Shown here: piece by piece, positions 57,266 through 64,000 of the stretch
Layout: the number at the start of each line of letters is the position of its first letter
Numbering within the stretch: the stretch's first letter is position 1
NCBI RefSeq assembly: GCF_003289645.1
Contig: NZ_QLYX01000026.1
Coordinates: forward strand, 1 to 64,000
Reading direction: 5' to 3'
Origin: Actinomadura craniellae
GTDB lineage: Bacteria; Actinomycetota; Actinomycetes; Streptosporangiales; Streptosporangiaceae
Length of the DNA: 64,000 nt
The notes under the pieces: model-generated
The model's database searches: none
What the model was told of the DNA's origin: nothing
The model's input: the letters and a program-made list of their open reading frames with translations, nothing else
Made by a program: the position numbers and the translations under genes

Positions 57266-60200
57266 ATGCGAGAGAACGAGGCCGACACCACGGCCGAAGG
57301 TACTGATGAGATCGGTGTGACCGAGGGGCGGAGCACGACGCGGTCGCGCCGTCGGGCGGCCCGGCCCGCCGGCCCGCCGCCCGAGCCGGGGGCGCCCCCG
57401 GCGCCCCGGCAGAACACCCTCCCCGCCGAGCCGGAGGGGACCCCGGAGCCCGAGAAGGCTGAGAAGCCCGAGAAGCTTGAGAAGCCCGAGAAGGCCCCCG
57501 CCGAGCCGGTGCGCAGGACCCGCAGCCGGTCCCGTAAGCCCGCCGTCGTCGAACCCGAGCCCGAGGAGACCCCCGAGCCCGGGCCGACCGGTGTCCCCAC
57601 GGCCACCTTCCAGCCGCCCATGGTGGTCTTCCAGCCGCCGGAGATCACCGTCCAGCCGCAGGCCAAGCGGGCCGCGGCCCCCGTGCCGATGCCGGTGGTG
57701 GACTCCGGCGAGGACGTGGAACCGGTCGACCTCGCCGAGGACGAGACCGACGAGACGGACGAGGCCGACGAGACCGAGGACGACGGTGGCGAGCGGCCGT
57801 CCCGCCGGCGCCGTCGCCGGGGCGGCCGGGGCCGGGGCAAGAACCGCGACACCCGAGACTCCGACGACGACCATGGCGAGGACGAGGAGGACGGGGAGGC
57901 ACCCGGCGGGGAGCAGGCCGAAGAGCCCAAGAGCGGCCGGAAGGGCCGCGGCTCCCGCACCGCCAAGGCCGAGCCGGAGGCCCAGGAGTCCGAGACCGAG
58001 TCCGACACCGAGGACGAGGAGGAGGCCGCCGGTTCGACGACCCGCCGCCGGCGCCGGCGGCGCCGCCGCTCCTCCGGAGCCGAGGCCGACGAAGCCGCCT
58101 CCGACGACCCGCCCAACACCGTCGTCCACGTCCGCACCGCACGCGGTGCGGAGGCCAGGTCCGCGGCCGACGAGGTGCAGTCGGTGCGCGGCTCGACCCG
58201 GCTGGAGGCCAAGAAGCAGCGCCGCCGCGAGGGCCGTGAGCAGGGCCGCCGCCGCCCGCCGGTGATCACCGAGGCCGAGTTCCTGGCCCGCCGCGAGTCG
58301 GTCGAGCGGGTCATGGTCATCCGCCAGCAGGGCGAGCGCACCCAGATCGCCGTGCTCGAAGACGGCGTGCTGGTCGAGCACTACGTGGACCGGGCCACCC
58401 ACCAGTCGTACGTGGGCAACGTCTACCTCGGCAAGGTGCAGAACGTGCTGCCCTCCATGGAGGCGGCGTTCGTCGACATCGGCAAGGGCCGCAACGCGGT
58501 GCTGTACGCCGGCGAGGTGAACTGGGACGCCTCGGGCCTGGAGGGGCAGCCGCGCCGCATCGAGTCGGCGCTGCGCTCGGGCCAGTCGGTGCTCGTCCAG
58601 GTCACCAAGGATCCGCTGGGCCACAAGGGGGCCCGGCTGACCAGCCAGATCTCGCTGCCCGGCCGCTACCTGGTGTACGTGCCGGACGGTTCGATGACCG
58701 GCATCAGCCGCAAGCTGCCCGACAAGGAACGCAGCCGCCTCAAGCAGATCCTCAAGCGCATCATGCCTGACAACGCGGGTGTGATCGTCCGTACCGCGGC
58801 CGAGGGCGCCACCGAGGAGGAACTGTCCCGCGACGTGTCTCGGCTGACGGCGCAGTGGGAGAACATCCAGCGCCAGGCCAAGACCGCGAGCGCCCCCTCG
58901 CTGCTGTACGGCGAGCCGGACCTCACGATCCGGGTCGTCCGCGACATCTTCAACGAGGACTTCAGCAAGCTGGTGGTCTCCGGGCCCGACGCCTGGGACA
59001 TGGTCGCCGAGTACGTGCAGTACGTGGCGCCGCACCTGGCCGACCGGGCCGAGCGCTGGGAGTCCGACCAGGACGTCATGGGCGCCTACCGCATCGACGA
59101 GCAGATCGCCAAGGCGCTGGAGCGCAAGGTCTGGCTGCCCAGCGGCGGTTCGCTGGTGATCGACCGCACCGAGGCGATGACCGTCGTCGACGTCAACACC
59201 GGCAAGTACACCGGGCAGGGCGGCAACCTGGAGGAGACCGTCACCCGCAACAACCTGGAGGCGGCCGAGGAGATCGTGCGCCAGCTGCGGCTGCGCGACA
59301 TCGGCGGCATCATCGTCGTCGACTTCATCGACATGGTGCTGGAGAGCAACCGCGATCTGGTGCTGCGCCGGCTGCTCGAATGCCTCTCCCGCGACCGCAC
59401 CAAGCACCAGGTGGCCGAGGTCACCTCGCTGGGCTTGGTGCAGATGACCCGCAAGCGGGTCGGCCAGGGTCTGCTGGAGGCGTTCTCCGAGGTCTGTGAG
59501 TGCTGCAACGGGCGGGGCATCCACGTCCAGCTCACCCCGGTGGAGTCCAAGCAGGACAAGGCGGCCGCGACGGCCGGTGGCGGCCGCCGCCGCAAGCGCA
59601 AGGGCGACGTCGAGAAGGTGGTCGAGGAGAAGCTCGCCCGGCATGAGACGGCCGCCAGGAAGGCGGCTGAGGAGACTGCCGCCCCGGCCGCCGAGGCCGC
59701 TCAGGCGGCCGTGGCGACGCTCGACGAGCCCCGCCCCGGCACCGAACCGCAGGACGAGCCGGCCGCGACCGGCAACGTCCGGCGCCGCCGCGCCCGCCGC
59801 GGCCGGATCAGGGTCGAGGACCCCGCCGACCCCGCGCCCCAGGCGACCGGCCCGGCCGAGGTCGCGGAGCCCGCCGCGGCCACGAGCACTCCGGCCGACC
59901 CGGCGGAACCCGCCGCGCAGGACCCGGCTCCGGCCGAGGAGAGCGGGCCCCCGGCCACCTCGGAGACACCGGTTCCGGCCGGACCGGAGGAGCCCGCCGC
60001 ATGGCCACCGGCCGTCGCCGAGCCCCCGGCGGCCGAGGACTCCGTCTCCCCGCCCGAGCAGACCGAGGCCGCGATTCCGGAGCCCCCGGCCCCGGTCGCC
60101 GATTCCGCGGAGCCCGCTGCCGGGACACCGGCCATGGCGGCTGCCGAGGACGCCGTCCCGCAGGCCCCGGCCGAGACCACGGCGTCTGCCGATGGGGCGC

Positions 60201-60892
60201 CGGCCATGGCGGCTGCTGAGGAGGTCGTCTCGCAGTCTCCGGCTGAGGCCGTGGTGTCTGCCGATGAGTCGCCCGCTGCGGTGACTGCTGAGGAGGTCGT
60301 TCCGCAGCCTTCGGTGGAGGTCACGGAGCCTGTCGATGAGTCGCCGGCTGCCGAGGACGCCGTCCCGCAGGCTATGGAACAGGTCACGGACCCCGCCGAG
60401 GCGGCGGACCCCGCGCCGCAGTTCGCGGAAGGCGAGGCCGGGCACTTTGCCGAGCCGGCATCGCGGCCCGAGGCCGCCCCTGCCGTGGCCGAGGAGCCTC
60501 CGGCCCTGGAGCCTGACCCGTGGCCGGAGCCTCCCGCCTCGGCCACGGCCGAGGACTTCGCCGGCTCCCCGGCCGAGGCTCCAGACCCCGCACCGGCCGA
60601 CCCGCCGGCCCTGGCCGACCAGGCCGAGGCCACGGAGTTCGGGCCGGCCGCCACTGTGGCCCCCGAGCCCGAGGCGCCGCAGCCCGTCGCCCCGGAGCCC
60701 CAGCCGCTGTGGGCCGTGGACGAGCCCACCGTGCCCCGGGAGCCCGTGGCCGAGGGGTCTGACGAGCCGGCCACCTTCGGGACGCCCCCCGCCCTCGACC
60801 CGGCGGAGAGCACCGGGCACGCAGTGAACGGGGCGCACCCGGCGTCCGAGTCGCCAGACGAGACGAGGGCGGCGGCCGAGACCCGCGAGTAG
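57266..60892 (+). CDS. rne: Ribonuclease E/G family endonuclease with long disordered tails
   Basis: 1208 residues. Residues 1-325 are Pro/Glu/Arg-rich and disordered with Arg-Arg clusters (RRRRRGGRGRGKN). The catalytic core follows: S1 domain near 375-465, DNase-I-like part with metal Asp in VVDVNTGKYTG (near 640) and VVDFIDMVLES (near 685), and a Zn-link CECCNGRG near 744. The rest (about 780-1208) is an Ala/Pro/Glu tail with repeats. It cleaves single-stranded RNA in decay and rRNA maturation; the tails may scaffold a degradosome. Start ATG has GGGAG upstream. Confidence 0.94.
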   Translation: MRENEADTTAEGTDEIGVTEGRSTTRSRRRAARPAGPPPEPGAPPAPRQNTLPAEPEGTPEPEKAEKPEKLEKPEKAPAEPVRRTRSRSRKPAVVEPEPEETPEPGPTGVPTATFQPPMVVFQPPEITVQPQAKRAAAPVPMPVVDSGEDVEPVDLAEDETDETDEADETEDDGGERPSRRRRRRGGRGRGKNRDTRDSDDDHGEDEEDGEAPGGEQAEEPKSGRKGRGSRTAKAEPEAQESETESDTEDEEEAAGSTTRRRRRRRRRSSGAEADEAASDDPPNTVVHVRTARGAEARSAADEVQSVRGSTRLEAKKQRRREGREQGRRRPPVITEAEFLARRESVERVMVIRQQGERTQIAVLEDGVLVEHYVDRATHQSYVGNVYLGKVQNVLPSMEAAFVDIGKGRNAVLYAGEVNWDASGLEGQPRRIESALRSGQSVLVQVTKDPLGHKGARLTSQISLPGRYLVYVPDGSMTGISRKLPDKERSRLKQILKRIMPDNAGVIVRTAAEGATEEELSRDVSRLTAQWENIQRQAKTASAPSLLYGEPDLTIRVVRDIFNEDFSKLVVSGPDAWDMVAEYVQYVAPHLADRAERWESDQDVMGAYRIDEQIAKALERKVWLPSGGSLVIDRTEAMTVVDVNTGKYTGQGGNLEETVTRNNLEAAEEIVRQLRLRDIGGIIVVDFIDMVLESNRDLVLRRLLECLSRDRTKHQVAEVTSLGLVQMTRKRVGQGLLEAFSEVCECCNGRGIHVQLTPVESKQDKAAATAGGGRRRKRKGDVEKVVEEKLARHETAARKAAEETAAPAAEAAQAAVATLDEPRPGTEPQDEPAATGNVRRRRARRGRIRVEDPADPAPQATGPAEVAEPAAATSTPADPAEPAAQDPAPAEESGPPATSETPVPAGPEEPAAWPPAVAEPPAAEDSVSPPEQTEAAIPEPPAPVADSAEPAAGTPAMAAAEDAVPQAPAETTASADGAPAMAAAEEVVSQSPAEAVVSADESPAAVTAEEVVPQPSVEVTEPVDESPAAEDAVPQAMEQVTDPAEAADPAPQFAEGEAGHFAEPASRPEAAPAVAEEPPALEPDPWPEPPASATAEDFAGSPAEAPDPAPADPPALADQAEATEFGPAATVAPEPEAPQPVAPEPQPLWAVDEPTVPREPVAEGSDEPATFGTPPALDPAESTGHAVNGAHPASESPDETRAAAETRE

Positions 60893-60896
60893 CGGT

Positions 60897-60925
60897 GCGG
60901 GCGGGGCACCGGGTGCCCCGCCCGC
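60897..60925 (+). terminator. Terminator after rne
   Basis: GCGGGCGGGGCACC (60897-60910) and GGTGCCCCGCCCGC (60912-60925) are complementary over 14 bases; the apical pairs must open to form a loop. It starts 5 bases after the stop codon. Confidence 0.7.
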
Positions 60926-61121
60926 CGGGCTTCCCCGGCCGGTTCGCAGGCGGTCGGGGGATCCGGTACTCTTGGCAGACGGCGCGCGCTGCGCGCCCGT
61001 TTCTTGCGCCGCAGACCGCCGCACCAGGTTTCGGTGCGCGAGATGCAGGTGGCATAGCCTCAAGCAGCAGCCCCCGGCCGGTAGATCGTGCCGGAGGCGC
61101 GCACAAGGGAAGGGTTCCGCG

Positions 61122-61436
61122 GTGTACGCGATCGTCCGTTGCGGCGGTAGGCAGGAGAAGGTGACCGTCGATGACGTCCTCACCGTCGACAAGCTGGCCG
61201 GAGAGGCCGGCTCGACGGTGACGTTCCCGGCGCTGCTCGTCGTCGACGGCGACAACGTCGTGAGCGCCCCTGCCGAACTCGCCAAGTACGTGATCACCGC
61301 CGAGATCATCGGCGGGGTCAAGGGCCCCAAGATCAACATCATGCACTACCGGAACAAGACCGGGTACAAGCGGCGGATGGGCCACCGCCAGCAGCACACC
61401 CAGGTCAAGGTGACCGAGATCAAGGCCGGGAAGTAG
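61122..61436 (+). CDS. rplU: 50S ribosomal protein L21
   Basis: 104 residues, the normal actinobacterial size. N-terminal [13 protein letters not shown] and C-terminal [20 protein letters not shown] are family signatures. It binds 23S rRNA with L20. GTG 61122 fits the alignment; a roughly 200-base leader upstream holds a candidate promoter (TACTCT at 60965-60970). Co-transcribed with rpmA 11 bases later. Confidence 0.96.
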   Translation: MYAIVRCGGRQEKVTVDDVLTVDKLAGEAGSTVTFPALLVVDGDNVVSAPAELAKYVITAEIIGGVKGPKINIMHYRNKTGYKRRMGHRQQHTQVKVTEIKAGK

Positions 61437-61447
61437 GAGGCTGCGAA

Positions 61448-61705
61448 ATGGCACACAAGAAGGGCGCCTCGTCCAGCCGGAACGGCCGCGACTCCAACGC
61501 CAAGCGCCTCGGCGTGAAGCGGTACGGCGGCCAGCTGGTCAACGCCGGTGAGATCATCGTCCGGCAGCGCGGCACGCACTTCCACCCCGGCCTCAACGTG
61601 GGCCGCGGTGGCGACGACACCCTGTTCGCGCTGATCGCCGGCACGGTCGAGTTCGGCCGTTACCGCGGGCGCAAGGCCGTGAGCATCGTTCCGCCGGCGG
61701 AGTAA
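61448..61705 (+). CDS. rpmA: 50S ribosomal protein L27
   Basis: 85 residues. The N terminus [20 protein letters not shown] is the usual basic arm reaching toward the peptidyl-transferase centre, and it starts without the cleavable extension found in Firmicutes. Good GGAGG upstream. Second gene of the rplU-rpmA pair, ended by the hairpin at 61731-61762. Confidence 0.97.
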   Translation: MAHKKGASSSRNGRDSNAKRLGVKRYGGQLVNAGEIIVRQRGTHFHPGLNVGRGGDDTLFALIAGTVEFGRYRGRKAVSIVPPAE

Positions 61706-61730
61706 TCCGCCGCGGAGCACAGTTTCGTTG

Positions 61731-61762
61731 ACGAGGGGCGGACCACCTGGTCCGCCCCTCGT
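61731..61762 (+). terminator. Terminator after rpmA
   Basis: A perfect 14-bp stem (61731-61744 with 61749-61762) around the loop ACCT, followed by TCGTTT. It sits 25 bases past the rpmA stop and before obgE. Confidence 0.85.
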
Positions 61763-61798
61763 TCGTTTGCCGGTACGACAGACATCCAAGGGGGAGCC

Positions 61799-63187
61799 AT
61801 GGCGGGCCAGGGCGCGAGCTTTGTGGACCGGGTCGTTCTCCACGTGGCCTCGGGCAACGGGGGGCACGGCTGTGCCTCCGTGCACCGGGAGAAGTTCAAA
61901 CCGCTGGGTGGACCCGACGGCGGCAACGGCGGAGGCGGCGGCGACGTGATCCTGGAGGTGGACACGGGCGAGGCCAGCCTCCTCGACTACCACCGGCGCC
62001 CGCACCGCCGGGCGGGCAACGGGCGGCCCGGCCAGGGCTCGCACCGCAACGGCGCGAACGGCACGGACCTCGTGCTGCCCGTCCCTGACGGCACGGTGAT
62101 CAAGGCCCCGGGCGGCGAGGTACTGGCCGACCTGGTCGGGCACGGCACCCGTTACGTCATCGCCGAGGGCGGCAAGGGCGGCCTGGGCAACGCCGCGCTG
62201 GCCTCCACCAAGCGCCGGGCCCCGGGCTTCGCACTGCTCGGCGAGCCGGGCGACGAGCTCGACGTGGTGCTGGAGCTCAAGACCGTGGCGGACGTCGCGC
62301 TGGTCGGCTACCCCAGCGCGGGCAAGTCATCGCTGATCGCCGCGATGTCCGCGGCCAAGCCGAAGATCGCCGACTACCCGTTCACCACGCTGATCCCGAA
62401 CCTGGGCGTGATCAGCGCCGGCGAGCACACCTTCACCGTCGCCGACGTCCCCGGCCTGATCGAGGGAGCCAGCGAGGGGCGTGGCCTGGGGCTGGAGTTC
62501 CTGCGCCATATCGAGCGCTCCTCCACCCTGGCGCATGTGCTCGACTGCGCCACCCTCGAACCCGGCCGCGACCCGATCAGCGACTTCGAGGTGATCGAGG
62601 GCGAGCTGCGCGCCTACGACGAGGCGCTGGGCGACCGGCCGCTGTCCGACCGCCCGCGCATCGTGGTGCTGAACAAGGTCGACGTCCCGGACGGCCGGGA
62701 ACTGGCCGAACTGGTCCGGCCCGAGTTCGAGGCCCGCGGGCTGCGGGTCTTCGAGGTGTCGGCGGCGACCCACGAGGGGCTGCGCGAGTTGGCGTTCGCC
62801 ATGGCCGAGATGGTCGCCGAGTACCGTGCCACGCTGCCCCCCGAGGAGCCGACCCGGGTGGTGCTCCGCCCGCAGCCGGTGGGCGGCGCCGAGTTCGAAG
62901 TCAGGCGGGTGGGCGACAACACCTACCTCATCACCGGCGACAAGCCGGTCCGCTGGCTGCGGCAGACCGACTTCACCAACGAGGAGGCGGTCGGCTACCT
63001 CGCCGACCGGCTCGCCCGGCTGGGCATCGAGGAACGGCTGGCCGAGGTGGGGGCCACCGCCGGCGCCACCGTCATGATCGGCACACCGGACGAGTCCGTC
63101 GTCTTCGACTGGGAGCCCGAGATCCTCGCCGGGGTCGAGCACGGCCTCGGCCCCCGGGGCACGGACCGCCGGCTGGGCGATCGATGA
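61799..63187 (+). CDS. obg: GTPase ObgE/CgtA
   Basis: 462 residues. N-terminal glycine-rich Obg fold (about 1-158, e.g. [13 protein letters not shown]), G domain with G1 [10 protein letters not shown] near 170, switch [13 protein letters not shown]3 [10 protein letters not shown] and NKVD at G4, then a C-terminal OCT domain of about 110 residues. It links ribosome maturation to stress and, in Streptomyces, sporulation. ATG 61799 follows GGGGGAG. Its stop overlaps the proB start (ATGA). Confidence 0.96.
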   Translation: MAGQGASFVDRVVLHVASGNGGHGCASVHREKFKPLGGPDGGNGGGGGDVILEVDTGEASLLDYHRRPHRRAGNGRPGQGSHRNGANGTDLVLPVPDGTVIKAPGGEVLADLVGHGTRYVIAEGGKGGLGNAALASTKRRAPGFALLGEPGDELDVVLELKTVADVALVGYPSAGKSSLIAAMSAAKPKIADYPFTTLIPNLGVISAGEHTFTVADVPGLIEGASEGRGLGLEFLRHIERSSTLAHVLDCATLEPGRDPISDFEVIEGELRAYDEALGDRPLSDRPRIVVLNKVDVPDGRELAELVRPEFEARGLRVFEVSAATHEGLRELAFAMAEMVAEYRATLPPEEPTRVVLRPQPVGGAEFEVRRVGDNTYLITGDKPVRWLRQTDFTNEEAVGYLADRLARLGIEERLAEVGATAGATVMIGTPDESVVFDWEPEILAGVEHGLGPRGTDRRLGDR

Positions 63188-64000
63188 CCGGGGAGCGCAC
63201 GGCCGTCGCGAAGGCGCACCGGATCGTGGTCAAGGCCGGTTCGTCGTCGCTGACGACCCCGACGGGCACCATCGACGCCGACCGCATCGACGCGCTCGTG
63301 GACGTCCTGGCCGCCCGCCGGACCGCCGGACACGAGATCGTCTTCGTCTCCTCGGGCGCGATCGCCGCGGGGCTTGGCCCGCTGGGGCTGACCGCCCGCC
63401 CGCGCGACCTGGCCACCCAGCAGGCGGCGGCCGGGGTGGGGCAGGGGCTGCTGATCGCGCGTTACACCTCCTCGTTCGCCCGGTACGGGCTGCGCGTCGG
63501 CCAGGTGCTGCTGACCGCCGACGACATGATGCGCCGGGCGCACCACCGCAACGCCCAGCGTGCGCTGAACCAGTTGCTGGCGCTGGGCATCCTGCCGATC
63601 GTCAACGAGAACGACACCGTCGCCACGGACGAGATCCGGTTCGGCGACAACGACCGGCTGGCCGCCCTGGTCGCGCATCTGGTGCGCGCCGACGCGCTGG
63701 TGCTGCTGTCGGACGTCGACGCCCTCTACACCGGCGACCCCCGGCTGCCCGGCGCCGCCCGGATCACCGAGGTGCGCGAGCCCGCAGACCTGGCGGGGAT
63801 CCGGCTGGGCGGCTCCGGCCGGGTCGGCACCGGCGGCATGGTCACCAAGGTCGAGGCCGCCCGGATCGCCACCGGAGCGGGCGTCCCGGTGGTCCTGACC
63901 AACGCCGCGTCCGCCGCGGCCGCGCTGGCCGGGGAACCGGTCGGCACCTACTTCCACGCCGGGACGCACCGGCCCTCCACCCGGCACCTGTGGCTGGCGC
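63184..64000 (+). CDS. proB: Glutamate 5-kinase (partial, runs off the window)
   Basis: At least 272 residues, no stop before the window end. Amino-acid-kinase motifs: [16 protein letters not shown] at the N terminus, [46 protein letters not shown] and [18 protein letters not shown]. It makes glutamate 5-phosphate, the first step of proline synthesis. ATG 63184 overlaps the obgE stop, so translation is coupled. The rest of the protein, probably a PUA domain, lies outside. Confidence 0.95.
   Translation, partial: MTGERTAVAKAHRIVVKAGSSSLTTPTGTIDADRIDALVDVLAARRTAGHEIVFVSSGAIAAGLGPLGLTARPRDLATQQAAAGVGQGLLIARYTSSFARYGLRVGQVLLTADDMMRRAHHRNAQRALNQLLALGILPIVNENDTVATDEIRFGDNDRLAALVAHLVRADALVLLSDVDALYTGDPRLPGAARITEVREPADLAGIRLGGSGRVGTGGMVTKVEAARIATGAGVPVVLTNAASAAAALAGEPVGTYFHAGTHRPSTRHLWLA

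Noticed and set aside
56855-61342. 1495-codon open frame on the minus strand opposite rne
   Set aside because: It is a mirror of the Glu/Ala-rich RNase E/G tails. The Leu/Gly/Arg repeats have no domain pattern, and it spans several true genes.

Overview
The window is high-GC, densely coded DNA with GTG/ATG starts, ATGA/GTGA overlaps and several leaderless promoters, typical of a filamentous actinomycete. The block tig-clpP1-clpP2-clpX ... valS-folC-ndk-mreB-mreC-mreD-mrdA-rodA-(TIGR03960/TIGR03936 pair)-rne/rng-rplU-rpmA-obgE-proB is the conserved actinobacterial chromosome-core order. Gene content and the second-tier genes (NACHT giant, SUKH-4, DUF6817, PaoABC) suggest Streptosporangiales or Thermomonosporaceae, or a relative of Streptomyces. 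The genus is inference.

Region 1 (1-5344) is the right part of an integrated element whose left end lies outside the window. It carries a broken TPR-regulator remnant, a 5-formyltetrahydrofolate cyclo-ligase, a small CxxC protein, a stand-alone OLD-type ATPase/TOPRIM nuclease (probable anti-phage cargo, visibly lower GC) and a tyrosine integrase. It ends in a duplicated 3' part of a tRNA-Pro(UGG) gene (attachment site), followed by what looks like the original tRNA terminator.

Region 2 (5345-31500) is accessory: an orphan SUKH-4 immunity protein, a methyltransferase, several unrecognised membrane and secreted proteins, and a DUF1772/TetR pair. It also holds a two-gene unit of a 2-TM protein and a 2049-residue STAND/NACHT NTPase that share a VAxGGDxHxPIxT-type motif. 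After these come LysR, DUF6817, a HU-like histone, MmcQ/YjbR, a paoABC molybdo-flavo-enzyme operon, an NAD-dependent DNA ligase, a small membrane protein with a PHD-finger-like C4HC3 metal site, a DMT-type transporter and a lipoprotein-like SBP-vWA fusion.

Region 3 (31500-39750) is protein quality control: trigger factor, ClpP1P2 (with a ClgR-like box upstream) and ClpX. It is followed by an intergenic stretch with alternating inverted repeats, a NarL-type two-component pair and a proline-rich membrane protein.

Region 4 (39750-64000) is core metabolism and morphogenesis: ValS, a FolC-like protein convergent with valS and divergent from true FolC, DUF4233, an MFS-like protein, Ndk, the MreBCD-PBP2-RodA elongation machinery, a B12/radical-SAM pair, RNase E/G with long disordered tails, ribosomal proteins L21 and L27, ObgE GTPase, and ProB cut by the window edge.

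The most interesting candidates are the NACHT plus membrane-partner pair sharing a motif, the bacterial PHD-like protein, the tRNA-Pro island with its OLD nuclease, the alternating intergenic repeats behind clpX, and a leaderless 13-codon ORF that overlaps the folC start.
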